Source of the DNA: Ceraceosorus guamensis | Lineage: Eukaryota; Basidiomycota; Exobasidiomycetes; Ceraceosorales; Ceraceosoraceae | Reading direction: 5' to 3' | Assembly: GCF_003144195.1 (NCBI RefSeq) | Contig: NW_020290029.1 | Coordinates: 1 to 64,000 of the forward strand | DNA: 64,000 nucleotides | Shown: in pieces, positions 11,301 through 23,447 of the stretch | Layout of the letters: each line of letters opens with the position of its first letter | How positions within the stretch are numbered: position 1 is the stretch's first letter | The notes under the pieces: model-generated | The model's input: the letters and a program-made list of their open reading frames with translations, nothing else | Told to the model about the DNA's origin: nothing | The model's database searches: none | Made by a program: the position numbers and the translations under genes

Positions 11301-13277
11301 CCAGTAGCGTTGAGACGATAGACGCATGAATCTGATCTTGCTTGCTGCTGCGCACTGGCGCAAGCCCATCGATTTCGTCGAAAAAGATGATGCTAGGCTG
11401 AGAGGCCCGTGCCTCCTCAAACAGCAAGCGAAGTTGCCGCTCTGCTTCTCCCACCCACTTGCTCAGGCAATCCGCACCTTTCCGCATGAAGAATGAGATA
11501 GGCTGACCGGAGCTGCTGCAGCTGGCCGCCAACGCTCGAGCGACGAGGGTCTTACCGGTGCCTGGCGGGCCGTGAAAAAGGACCCCTCGTGGCGGCGTTA
11601 CCTTGAAGCGCTGGAACACCTCAGGGTACAGGAGCGGCAAGGACACCATCTCCTTAAGTTGCTGCACGTGTGCATCGAGACCGCCAACGGCGTTGAAGTC
11701 GACTTTCATGTCTACGCCCAGCGGATCCGCATCGGCAAGCTCGGCACCGCCCTTCATCCTTCCGACAGCATCGCGGTTCGCGCCTAAAGCTCCGCCAGGG
11801 CCTCCCATGACGGCCGCAGCACTGCCAGCGCCAACACCGCCGGCCCCCAGCAAGCCGCCTCCAGCTGCGCTGCTGCCAAGTGCGCCGCCCGCCTTGCGGG
11901 CAGCTGGAATGTCGTCGTCGGACGTGTCGGGCTCCTCGCCGAACGCCCTTGCGTAATCCTTGCCGGACATCGAGTGCGGAAGAGCGTCCCAGCCAGTCTT
12001 TCCGTTCCTTCCCCTCATCGTGCCGTTGCCAAGGCCTTCGATCTCGAAAGCTCCACCACTGACACCCCCACTCTTCGAGCCTCGGGGCCCTCGCACAATG
12101 CGGCCAAATCCGTCTCGCGGAGGCGATGGCGGAGGTGCAGCAAGCGAGTAATTGACTTCCTTGCGCTGTCGGAGACGATAATTGCGCTGACTGGGTGGAA
12201 GATCCGCATCGGTGCCATCCTGATCGTGGCCTTCTTCGCCATCCTCATCAGTCTCGATTGCAGGCGCCGACTCTGCGCTTCCGCGTCTTGTCGTTTTGCG
12301 CCTTTTCGCAAGGGCGGCGACGCGGCTGCCGCTGCTGGCCCCACGTAGCTTTCGACCCTTGCCCTTAGCTCCACCATAGTCTGTCTCCGGGTCCTCATCC
12401 TCGTCATCGACTACGAACTGCGCATGGCGAAGCCGTACAAAGGCAATGGTGAGTCAATGGTCTATAGTAGAGTGTGATCAGCTGTGCTCACATCCTGCAT
12501 GACGGCGCTCGTTCTGGTCGGCCGCCCGCTGCTGCGGGTGCCTCGACCTCGCGGCTTGATGGGACCATCACTCTCTTCATCATCTTCGTACTCAGCGTAG
12601 CTCTTCGTAGGCCGGCCACTGCGCGTCAAGCGCACAGTCTTGCTCTCTTCTGCTTCTGCTTCTTCTTCTTCTTCGTGTTCTTCCTCATCTTCTTCTCCTT
12701 CAGCATCTTCATCTCCATTAGCGTCATACTCATCCTCGTCATTGTGGTTGTATGCTCGAGTAGAACGCCTTGCAGGACGCTCGCCCGGTTCGTCCTATAG
12801 AAGGTGTCGCGCATCAGTCTGCAGCAGCATGTATGCGACCAGTGTATGAGGACAACCGCGCACAAGCAAGCTACCAGGACTCACATTGTCGGCGCGCAGT
12901 TTGCGGAACCTGATTGGAGGCACACGCCTACCAGAATTGCTACCTTCACCTGCGCTGATTTCCTCTTGTGGGGAGCTGGGGGCCCCTCCTCCCGCAGAAG
13001 AGCGTGTGACACGCATCTTGTCCTGATCGGTTGTCGCGGGTACTGATTTGGCCGGTGAGAAGTAAGGCACGGCCTTTTCGTCTTCGTCGTCGTCCTCGGA
13101 GAAAGCTGGTGGCAGATAGGCGCTCCGATCTACTGGAGTAGACTGCGTGTTCAAGAACGGTATGCGATTGGGTTCTGGCCCGAAAGCTGCAGCAATCGAC
13201 GGATTGTACGACGAAGGCTGTGCGTTCGGGAAGCCTGACATGAAAGGCTTAGCCAAAGGGCGCGTAGATGCGCGCAA
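8329..13277 (-). CDS. YTA7: Yta7/ATAD2-type AAA+ ATPase with bromodomain
   Basis: Nuclear AAA+ histone chaperone/chromatin factor orthologous to S. cerevisiae Yta7, S. pombe Abo1 and human ATAD2, which form hexamers that handle histones H3-H4. Five exons (12885..13277, 12492..12794, 10917..12417, 9933..10849, 8329..9870) give 1551 aa with consistent phases. Residues 1-400 are an acidic, basic-patched disordered tail, as in Yta7. The first AAA domain has Walker A GPPGTGKT (~515) and Walker B IIFFDEID (~576). The second AAA domain is degenerate: Walker A reads GQNGMGQG and there is no canonical DE. A bromodomain-like segment lies near residues 1190-1260, after which comes a long Ala/Gln/Ser-rich stretch and a helical C-terminus. 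The start at 13277 is the first Met; Met 13 at 13241 is an alternative. The gene is head-to-head with the DExH helicase gene. Confidence 0.93.
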
Positions 13278-13950
13278 TCATCCGCATACAAGCGGAGGTA
13301 CTGATGTGTCGCAAAATCTCACGACGGCAGGCTGGAAGATTTAGCGTGCTTGGATGCCCTAGCTGCAAAAGAATGGTGAATGCTGAGTCGGGGACGTCGC
13401 AGGCGACAGTGCAAATTCTGCGCTGAAAATGATGAGAGGTGACGACGTGCTTCAACAACGGGGCAGATGTCTTCGATGTGACTCAGGCACTCAGACTGAC
13501 TGCGTGTAAAAGTCGCGATTCACTGAGTGAGAGTTGAGTGCAGGGATAATCTGAATCGTAATGGTCAGGCTGTGCGTGGTCACGCGCGCCTCTCTTAAGC
13601 GGCAAGAGGACGTGGACGCGCTCGATGCGCTTGAGTCATCTGACTCCTGCAGGGAGCTGGCGCGCGATTCGTGCGATAGATTCAACAGATGGCCTGCCTG
13701 CAGCACGTGATCTGATGCTACCTGCATGATTTGCTGGTCACAAGCGCGCGATTTTGGCTGGAAACGCATCAAAAGTCACTTTTCAAAATTCCAAAATTTC
13801 ACGCCTTCATCCCACGCGATCTGAGCGCCACCCACGTCTTGAAGTCAAATTTCGCACTCCACTCTGCTGAACTCTGAACATTCACAATCACAATCAATTC
13901 CGCCCCCAAGCACAGCTACATCTTCCAGCTGCTGGCTGTCCGCTTGGTAC
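13278..13950. promoter_or_regulatory. divergent intergenic region YTA7 / DExH helicase
   Basis: About 670 bp between the two start codons, presumably carrying both promoters. Visible elements are GCACGTGA at 13703..13710 next to a run of CTGC units, an A/T-rich patch around 13768..13800, and CATTCACAATCACAATCAA at ~13880..13899, related to the dispersed motif family. No gene is apparent. Confidence 0.45.
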
Positions 13951-16900
13951 ATGATCCCACACGGGCGTCTCGCAAGCGCGATTGCACGCGGTAATCCTCT
14001 CGCGTCGACCAGGACAACAACACCTCGCTGCCAACTGCTGACGTTTGGTCTGACAAGCGCAGCCTCGTCATCGAATCCGCGAAGCTTGTGCAAATCAGCA
14101 TTGGCCACGCATCAGTCCCGCTACACATCGCTCTTCTCCAGTCAGCGCAGGACCAATCACGCAAGTGCAGCAGAGCCACGACCGACACTATCTCAAGGGT
14201 CAAAGGACGCCCCCACTACGGCCGGCTCTATGGCCGATTCCGCAGCATCATGGAGATCTAGAGGTCCACCCGCATCCTCATCCTCCGCTCCGAGCGGTGG
14301 TGCTAGTACGTGGGGACATGGAGGAGTATTCAGCTCGAGTGCGACACGTCGGGGAGGTGAAGCAGGCCAGACACGAGGTGCCAAGCAGTCAGCCAAGTGA
14401 GATGATCAGTACGTTCGGTGCTCGATGCGCTCTGTGCTGATCCTGATTGCGCCACACCACGCAGGAGACCTAAGCCTGCTGCTACCTCCAAAATTCTCAC
14501 TGGTCCGCTGCAGACTTTTGAGGCTCTGCAAGAGACTCATGCGCACTTGATCGGTCCACATCCTAGGTGGGCAACCGATCCTAAAAGCACGCTTCAGTCG
14601 TACTGGAATGTTGTCTATGGTGTCGGCGGCAAGATCAACTTTGCACATGAAGAAGGCCACGTTGAGGGTCGCCGCGAGAAGTCTGTCAGGTGAGTTGAGT
14701 GCGCTTACTTAAGAATAAACCCGGGCTGCACCCCGCGGATGACCAACTTCCCATGACCTATTTCCACCCTTCATTCAGAGCCAAGATCTGTGTTGACCAG
14801 GATCAAGATCTTCACGCTTATGGTGACGGCGCTTCCAAAAAGATCGCAGAGCGCAGTGCCTGTCTGGCTGCTCTCGTACTGCTTCAGGAGACAGGTCTCT
14901 TCACTACCAAGCAACAGGCGGCCAAAGAAGCCCAGAAGCAAGCAAGGGCGCAAGCCAAAGCAGCTGCACCCGAGGAGCAAGTGACCCTTTCCAATGGCCA
15001 CGTGTTAAAGGCTGAGCGAGCGCGAGAATTTATGGAATTCTATTGCAAGGAATTCAAATTTGGCAAGCCCGAAGTTGCGATCTCAAGTGCGATTCGCAAG
15101 CAGGGCAAGAAGGCAGGCGGCAGCGCGTGGAAAGCGCATTTGATCGTCGGTGGTCAGGCGCTGGGCGAGACGCTTGCCAACAACAAAAAGGCGGCCACTT
15201 CGGCAGCTTACATGGAAGCGGTGAAGGAAATCGAAGCATCCGATCCACCCTTGTGGGAAAGGTTCGATCGGACTTACAAGCCGGGCGCACCCATCGGCAG
15301 CGCACCCCACGTATACGTTCGCCTTTCAGATGATCTAGACGACGACTTTCGAGATATTTCCGACAGCGCAAAGCAAAGTCTACTGTACTCGAAGAGACCC
15401 CAAGCCCACGAAGTCGCTGTTGGAGGTGGAAATGCCCAGACGGACAGACGCAAGCCGTTTGGCGCCCGTCCTGCCTCGGAAGCTGAGCTTACAGAGAAAA
15501 GCAAACAACTAAAGCAGAGACTTGACGAGTATCAAATTGACGAGCGCGTCAAAACTCTGCGCCAGCAGCGACAAAGTCTACCTGTTCAACAGAAAGCAAG
15601 CGATGTCCTCGTAAAGATCGCGATGAACCAGGTCACAATCGTCATGGCCGCGACAGGATCTGGTAAGACGACTCAAATACCTCAGATGCTATTTGACGAC
15701 TACATCCTTCAGGATCAGGGCGCGAAGTGCAACATCTTCTGCACTCAACCTCGACGTATTGCGGCGATCAGTGTCGCGCAACGTGTTGCCAAAGAGCGAG
15801 GCGAAAGACTGGGTCAAAGTGTTGGCTACCAAGTGCGCTTCGACCACAAGCTACCAGAGCCAAACGGGTCTATCACCTTTTGCACAACGGGTGTCTTCCT
15901 TCGTCGTCTTCAATCTGCGCTCGATGACACCAGCGAAGCATCAAATACTTTCTTGGATAGCTTGACCCATATTGTGGTTGATGAGGTCCACGAGCGAGAC
16001 GTTGAGACAGACTTGCTACTTGTGGTCATCAAGCGTCTTCTCGAAGAAAGAGGTCGCTTGGGCAAGAAAGAGATCAAGCTCATCCTAATGAGCGCCACAA
16101 TCGACCCTACACTCTTTACCAACTACTTCCAAGGCCCTCCGCCATTGCTAAAGCCGGCTCCGGTCGTCGAGGTGCCAGGGCGAAGTTTTCCAGTGGACAA
16201 AAACTACATGGACGACTACATCCCACGGCTGCAAAAGCTTGGCCTCGGCCATCGCGATGGAGGCTGGGTCTGGCAAGAGAAGAACGTACGAGATTATCTT
16301 GATCGCGAGCTTCGTCAAGGAGGCGGCTTTGTAAAGCCCGCAGATGAGGCCAACGGGGGCGAGAACGCGGACGCGATCGACGATTTGGAGCTACCTTACC
16401 CCCTCATCGCTCTTATGATCGCCGACGTGCTGGTCCGCTCCCAGGACGGGCATGTTTTGGTGTTCATGCCAGGCTGGGACGAGATCAAGGCCGTTAATCA
16501 GATCCTGCAGGATACGTATTCGCGACCGCTTATGGGCGTGAACTTCAATGATCGGAGCAAGGTCGAGATACACATTCTGCACTCGTCCATCCCAGTCGCG
16601 GAGCAGCAAGCTGTGTTCGATCCACCTGCTGATCCGTCAACTCGTCGGGTCATCTTAGCCACCAACATCGCGGAAACCTCGGTCACCATTCCCGACGTGG
16701 TGTACGTCATTGATAGTGGGCGCGTCAAGGAGAAGCGCTATGATCCAGAACGCCATCTCTCTAGCTTGGTTTCGGCATGGGTGGGTACTTCAAACTTGAA
16801 TCAGCGAGCAGGTCGCGCAGGTCGCCATCGTCCTGGAGAGTACTACGGAGTGCTTTCACGCGCTCGATACGATAGACTGAACGTCAATCAAACAGTCGAG

Positions 16901-18466
16901 ATGCACCGCACGGACCTCAGCAACACGGTGATGCACATCAAAGCTCTTGCCATTCCTGGCATGGAGGTGGAAGATGTATTAGATGCTGCCATTGAGCCTC
17001 CAAGCTCCGAGAGAGTGGCTGCGGCAATGTCTAAGCTGTTCATGGTAGGCGCCCTGGACCAAAATAAGCAGCTTACCGCCCTCGGCACAGTCTTATTGCA
17101 ACTGCCAGTCGATGCGCCAATGGGCAAAATGTGCCTCTACGGAGCCTTTTTCCGCTGCCTGGATCCGACGCTAAGCCTGGCGGCCATTATGACGAGTCGT
17201 GATCCCTTCATGGCGCCCATACAACTAAAAGCCGAAGCTAATGCTGCAAAAGACAGGTGGTGCCCACCAGACTTCCGCTCAGATCCCTTGACAATCCTCA
17301 ACGCGTACAACAAGTGGTGGAGCCTGCAGAGCAGCGGTGAATATCAACGAGCAAACCGCTTCTGCAGCGAGAATTTCCTCAGCAAGGTAACACTGTTGCA
17401 GATACAGCAGGTCAAGGAACACCTCTTCGAGTCTCTCGAAAAGACTGGCATTCTCGATCTCACGCTTGGACAGGAGCGCAACACCTCTGGGCAGCGGTGG
17501 CGTGGTAGCAGGCTCAGCTCTACCCAGCCAGAGCTGAATGGAAACAGCGCATCCAGCACTTTGCTGACGGGCCTGATCGCTCTTGGTTCTACGCCTAACT
17601 TTGCCATCAAGAGGAACGAAAGGACTTTGATGACGGATCAAGACAAGGTGAGCTTGACTTGAGCGTGTTGATAGTGTACCGCGCATGTCTCACCACGTGC
17701 GATTCTTGTGTCCATCTTGCAGGCGTGCTTTATCCATCCATCCAGCGTTTGCCACTCCAAGTTCACCAAAGACAACAAAACTCAGGAAGACCAGTTCGTG
17801 AGCGAGCGTGAGCTCTTTGCTTTCAGCGAGAAAGTTAGAAACGTGTCCAATGTAACAAGCAGCGGTGGAGGTGGCGGCGCGATGACGTATTTGCGAGGCG
17901 TCACTCGATTGAACGTGCTCACGTACATGCTTTTCGGAGCCAACCAAGTGCGCATGGGCGATGGAGGCATCCGGTGCGATGATTGGCTGCCGGTGAAAGG
18001 ACACTTCGACATTTTAGACGACATCGACAGACTCAAGACCGTGTTGGACGCCTGCATGTTGCGCGTCATGGAGGGCTGCATTCATCGCAAGAGACGCTCC
18101 CCCCGACATGCCGCACCTTCGCGCAATCACGACGAAGACGAGGAGGACGAGCGGGCGCCCAGTCCTGGGGTCGAGTACGGCGATCGATCAGAGCTGCATC
18201 TGGTGCCGCAGGAGATCGAGGAGTTCGAAAGACTGACAGCTGGGGTTGTGCACGTTTTGGACCGCTTCGTGGACGAGACTATGGGACCTTCGAGGAACAC
18301 CACTCGACCGCCATCTCCATCTGGATACGGCAGTGCAATCTCTTCCATGGAACACGGCGGCGCTGGCAGATATAGCGCTGCTGGCAGCCAGTACAATTCC
18401 AGAGCTCCCTCTCCACGTGGATGGGGCCCAGCCGCCATCAGCAGCGACTGGCGCCGCGGCAATTAG
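13951..18466 (+). CDS. DExH-box RNA helicase, two dsRBD-like domains, predicted mitochondrial
   Basis: Superfamily 2 DEAH/RHA-type RNA helicase of the DHX9/DHX30/DHX36 group. Four exons (13951..14396, 14465..14689, 14779..17647, 17723..18466) give 1427 aa. The N-terminus (MIPHGRLASAIARGNPL, then Arg/Ser/Thr-rich with almost no acidic residues for ~70 residues) looks like a mitochondrial presequence. Two dsRNA-binding-like domains follow: one is rebuilt across the 14690..14778 intron (residues ~175-260), the second covers residues ~300-380. The helicase core has motif I ATGSGKTTQ (~516), motif II DEVH (~623), motif III SAT and motif VI QRAGRAGR, followed by winged-helix/ratchet, an OB fold and an Arg/Ser/Gly-rich tail. 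By analogy with DHX30, mitochondrial RNA or ribosome biogenesis is a reasonable role; that is inference. Confidence 0.88.
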
Positions 18467-19637
18467 AGAAGGCGACGTCGAGCAACCACAGCGCCTCCCA
18501 ACACCACTCACCCAACCCTCGGTGCTTCGCAAGTAATACCTATAGAGCTCAGATCTTTGGCACGCTGTGACAGGTGTGATCCCTTTTGTGCTGCTCGCTC
18601 GGCTAGGAGGCGTGTCCTTGATCGTTCGATTTTGCCGGTAACGCATCGACTGGACCAGTTGCTCAATTATACAGTTGAGGCGAGGCGGCGCACCTCCCTC
18701 ATTGCAGTCCGGAGTCAAGCCTCTTATTTTGACTCAAGACTCGATACTCAATCTTGAACACTCAGAACTCAACTTGTGTCTTTTGACTCAGTCAAGTCTT
18801 GAGTCTTGGAACACACGACCGCCAATCACGTGGCGACTCTCGACGCAGCAGCGAGCTCCGCACGCTGCTGACTTTCCTCGTGCACCCGACGCGTCTCCGG
18901 CTCACTTGACCGGTGTGCCGTCGCCGAGGCCCGAGATGCAAGGCACTTCCCATGCTGTGACTTCACACACCTACATGAGGAAGAGTTCGAGAGAGTCATG
19001 AATCTTCGACCGGTGTGGTGCATGATGGGTCGAAAGCCCAGTGACAGCTAGTCTGCATGTATGTATGCATAGGTTGCTTTGTGATACGATGAAATTGTGG
19101 TCGGGCATGCGGAAACGCCGCGCTGATTCGTGACTGAACCCTTGTGTGCCTTTGTCTCGGCCATCGCGCCTTCAGCAGCAGAGCTCCTGCTGGCTACACG
19201 CTGTCTTTGATTCACACGCAAGCGCGCACCCACGCACGCGCAGGACGCCGGCCCGCTCGCTTTGGCGTGTTCGGTCTGCCTTTTGGAGTCAAGAGTCTCG
19301 CATCGCGGAGGCGACACCAAGTTGTGAGTGTGGATCAATGGTCTGACGATACTCTACGCGATCGTGACACCCCTCAAGTCCACCTACCTCGGCGCGATCC
19401 TGGTCAGTCTCAGCAGACCAAGTGCAGCTCGTCAACGGTAGGCGATCTCGACCTTCTCGCCAGCGCCATCTTCAGGCAGTCTCGCCACCTCGTAGGCAGG
19501 CGGATTGATCAAGAGCAATTCCTCTCGACTCGCTTGCCAGCTTTGGCTTCGCAATCTTGAGTCTCCTTTCATACACCACTACAAAGCACCTATACATCGA
19601 AAGCACCCACACATCAACACTCCACAAGCTTTGCAGC
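18467..19637. other. intergenic region upstream of ABCD transporter
   Basis: 1.17 kb without a supportable gene. It contains the GACTCAAGACT-type motif array (18731..18809), a TCACGTGG site at 18826..18833 and pyrimidine-rich DNA before the next gene. Open frames here (e.g. 19144..19560) are Arg/Ser/His-rich and motif-less. Confidence 0.45.
18731..18809. repeat. array of GACTCAAGA / TCTTGAGTC motifs
   Basis: About eight degenerate copies of an 8-10-bp unit (GACTCAAGAC, ACTCAATCTT, ACTCAGAACT, GACTCAGTCAAG, TCTTGAGTCTT) in both orientations within 80 bp. Inverted copies near the right end could fold into a hairpin (CAGTCAAGTCTTGAGTC). Related units occur at 22853 and 27113. Confidence 0.6.
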
Positions 19638-22599
19638 ATGGCGGTGCTCTCGCGCTTTCAGCCGCAGTATGAAGCGGCCAAGATGGAAGCTGCAAACTAC
19701 GCGATTCAGGGAGCGATGAAATATAGAGAGAACCATGCGCTGATTCAAAGGATCCTACAGATCGGCTACGGCTCCTTCATCTTGATAGGCACATGGAAGA
19801 GCCTGAATCCCAAGCCAAAAAAGAAGGACAGAGATGCTGGCAAGAAGGCCGTGGCTGCTTCGGCTGCTGGAGCTAGCTCGGCTGCAACAGATGGAAGAAA
19901 AGAAGGCACACAGCTAGAGAGGCAAACCAGAGAGGTGGAAGAGGCTGACGAGAGCGGTGGGAAACGAGGCAAAAAGGGGAAGAAGGGGAGAGGACCAAAG
20001 GTTGAGGTGGACGCCCTCTTCTTTGCTAGACTGAAAAAAGTGAGTCGAGGCTAAAGCGGTCGTGCAACAGGACCAGTAGGCGAGGGTGGTGCTTGAGGAC
20101 CGCACATGGAGAAAGCTCTGGTCGTCTGATGGTCCTTGCCACCACTAGCAACAACTCTGACTGACTTCGCGGCCTTTCTCTTTACAGCTGCTTAGGATCG
20201 TAATCCCGGGACTGCGGTCAAAGGAGTCTTTCCTGCTTTTGAGCCACACCATCTTCCTGGTCCTCCGAACCATGTTGTCTCTATACGTCGCAGACCTCGA
20301 TGGCCGCATAGTCTCCGCTTTGGTACGAGGTCAGACCAGACAATTCATCACAGGCATCATTTGGTGGATGGCAGTCGCAGTTCCTGCTACCTACACAAAT
20401 GCCATGATCGAGTTTCTGCAATCACGGATTGCATTGGCATATAGGTCCAGACTTACTCAAAAGGTGCATGACATGTACCTGTCAGATGCCACATACTACA
20501 AGCTTGGCAACTTGGACGTGAGTACAAGCCAAATCATCACTGAAGGGCCGATCTGAAAGCTTAACAGGCTACCCGCCCATTTTGCCAATGCCCTGCCTTA
20601 CTAGGATCGCGTCCGAAACGCTGATCAGCTCATCGCTGTTGACATCGCCAAATTCTCGGCTAGTCTTGCGGAATGCTACAGCAATGTGTCAAGTGAGTTG
20701 GGGTCTTCCCTCGCAGAACTTTGGAGACGCTCATTCCTTCACCTTTCCTCTGCCCTTTCCAGAGCCTATTCTGGACGTCCTCCTCTACAACTTTCAGCTG
20801 TCTCAGAATGTCGGTGCCGAGGGATTGATCTTCATCAACTTCCTCGTCCAGGGCAGCGCAGCTTTGCTTCGTGCGCTCACTCCACCTTTCGGACAGTACG
20901 CCGCTGAAGGTCAGAGGTTGGAAGGCGAGTTCAGATGGACACATTCTCGCCTCATTGAGAATAGCGAAGAGATTGCATTCTACAGAGGCCAGGCGACGGA
21001 GAAGGGCGCGATTGAGAGAGCGTACTTTAGTTTGATCAAGCATGTCAACCGAGTCTATCGCATCAGGATTGGTCACGGCATGGTGGAGGAAGGCATCATC
21101 AAATGGTTCTGGGGTGCTTTGGGTGTGAGTCTGATGAGCGACCGAACCTTGCACCCTGCTTTCTTGGCACTGACCAATCCTGACATTCCGTATGCACTCC
21201 AGCTTGTCATCTGCGCGATCCCAGCTTTTGTCAAAATCCCAGGGGTCAAGGCAGGCGACTTGGGCTCGCGAACGGAAGCCTTTGTCACGAATCGCAGACT
21301 GTTGTTGTCCAGCAGTGATGCATTTGGTCGAGTCATGTACTCGTACAAGGAAGTTGCCGAGCTTGCGGGATATACTGCTCGTGTGTCCGAGCTGCTGGGC
21401 ACAATGGAGGACGTGAAGGCGGGCAAATTCGACAAGAAGCTCGTCTCAAGCGCCAGCGATCCAGAGGTGGCACAGCTCCTGAAGACAAGAGGGAAGATCG
21501 TCGAGTCTGAAGACATCATCTTCGAGAATGTGCCCATCGTGACACCAGCTGGTGAAGTCTTGATCAAGGCCATGTCCTTCCACGTCTCGCCCGGTATGCC
21601 GACTCTGATTCTTGGCCCGAATGGTAAGTGCAATTAGGGTTGCCAACTCCTACAATCGCGCGTGTTCTGACAAGGCAAGCGCTGCTCTACGCATCAGGCT
21701 GCGGCAAGAGTTCCCTCTTCCGACTACTCGGTGAACTCTGGCCATGTTTGGGTGGAACGATCCACAAGCCAAAACCGGCAGATATTTTCTATGTTCCGCA
21801 GAGGCCTTATACCTCGTTGGGAACATTACGAGATCAGATTATCTACCCACTCACAGCAACAGAGATGAGAGCAAGGGGCGTTGCAGACGAGGCATTACTG
21901 GATTTGCTCCGCGTCGTCGAGCTCGAAGACATTGTCGGAAGGTTCGATGAAGGATTTGATGCGCAAACCGACTGGAGCTCGAGTTTGAGTGGAGGAGACA
22001 AGCAAAGATTAGCGTTGGCCAGGCTGTACTTTCACAAGCCTAAATTCGCTGGTGAGTCTCGATCAACGAGATGCATACTTAGTGCTCGTGCTGATGCTTT
22101 TATTTTCTGCCATACTTCACATAGTCTTGGACGAGTGTACTTCGAATATGAGTCTTGAGCTGGAGAAGAAACTCTACAGTCATGCCGCTTCCATCGGTAC
22201 CACCGTCTTCTCGGTCTCCCACAGATCGTCGGTGAGTGCTGCCGTGCTGCTCTTGCATCTTCAGATCGTACCTGACGCCTCGCATGGCACTCTCCAGCTC
22301 TGGAGGTATCACACTCATTGTCTGGCCTTTACTGGCGAGGGTACATACACATTTGGCCCTCTCGATGCGGAAAAGCGACTGGCGTTGCAAACGGAGAAAG
22401 AAGTGAGCCGGCCACTTGTCCGCTTCGAGCAGAGGGGCGCACGCGTTGACCTTCGATTTTCACTTTGCAGACACTGGAGCACAAGCTATTGGGCGTACCG
22501 AAGATGAAGGCGAGACTTGCGGAGCTGCAAGCTGCCCAGAAGGAGCAACACTCAAGACCTTCATCTCCCGTCAGGGACAAGAGCCAGCGCAAGTTCTAG
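19638..22599 (+). CDS. peroxisomal ABC half-transporter, ABCD/ALD family (Pxa1/Pxa2-like)
   Basis: Half-size ABC transporter importing long-chain acyl-CoA (or fatty acids) into peroxisomes for beta-oxidation; it works as a homo- or heterodimer. Nine exons (19638..20039, 20188..20517, 20605..20692, 20763..21124, 21203..21623, 21698..22051, 22125..22231, 22298..22402, 22471..22599) give 765 aa, all phases consistent. A short Lys-rich N-terminal segment precedes the membrane domain, which carries the family sequences [17 protein letters not shown] and the EAA-like [11 protein letters not shown]. The nucleotide-binding domain has Walker A GPNGCGKSS (split by an intron), signature LSGGDKQR (Asp where Glu is usual) and Walker B/D-loop VLDECTSN, then the C-terminal [10 protein letters not shown]. 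No adjacent partner subunit is visible. I cannot decide between Pxa1 and Pxa2 orthology from sequence alone. Confidence 0.92.
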
Positions 22600-23447
22600 A
22601 CGTCTTGTCACGACTTGATATCGATACCTCCCTTTCCCTCGACGCTCATAAAATGTCCACGGCGGCGGTGCGGGGAGCCTTTGACTTGAATCCAAAGTCT
22701 GGGGTAGCGATGCCCTGGAGCGCACACGCTGCATACCTAACTTGCAATGTGATCCACAATCTCTCTGGCCATAAAAGTGTTGTGGGGACTGGGCCCGCAG
22801 AGGCTTGCCTTTGAACTGTAATTGCAGGGTATCAGGGCACAACAACAGACAAGAGTTTTGAGTTTTGAGTTGAGTGCGAGTCTTGAGTGGAATCGAGCAA
22901 GGCGGTCTAAGATCACGTGATATTCGTGATCGATGGATGCCTGGGCGAAGAAGAGAGGCGGTGAGCCGGATCCTTCCGGACGCTTGCTGAATGCTGCGTC
23001 CCGAGCCATCGTGCATGCTGCAGAGATCTCCGCAACCCTTCGTGATGGATCGATCGCGTGGTGCGGGTGAATAACACTCCCTGAGCCGGTACCGGTAGGG
23101 TGACAGCAGCCAGCAGCAGCAGCAGCCGCAAAGTCTGGGGTAAGAGCGCCTCTCACTGAAGCATCGCTACTCACACCACCTCTCAACCTCGATGTCCACC
23201 TCCTGCCGCATCTCAAGCACATTCAAGATTGAGCCTGCCCTCCATCCAGCTTCCGGCACCACCTCTGGCCAGCACGCTGTATAGCTTTCACGTGTCATCG
23301 AGGCGCGTGTCATGGCGAAGATATATAGATCCAAGGAACCCGCTCACTAGAAGGCTCCCTCACACCTTCCGTGATAGCAGTAGTCCTTGATAGACAGCCT
23401 GTTGGCAGTAGTGAAGTCGCCCTGATAAAGCGCCAGAGAGTGCAAAC
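22600..23447. other. intergenic region upstream of mitochondrial carrier gene
   Basis: 850 bp with no convincing gene. It holds a TTTTGAGT/TCTTGAGT motif cluster (22853..22890), a perfect TCACGTGA palindrome at 22913..22920, and a CAG-rich stretch at about 23103..23128. Confidence 0.45.
22853..22890 (+). repeat. TTTTGAGT / TCTTGAGTG motif cluster
   Basis: Four imperfect tandem units (AGTTTTGAGTTTTGAGTTGAG and GAGTCTTGAGTGG), same family as the arrays at 18731 and 27113. A TCACGTGA palindrome sits 23 bp downstream. Confidence 0.55.
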
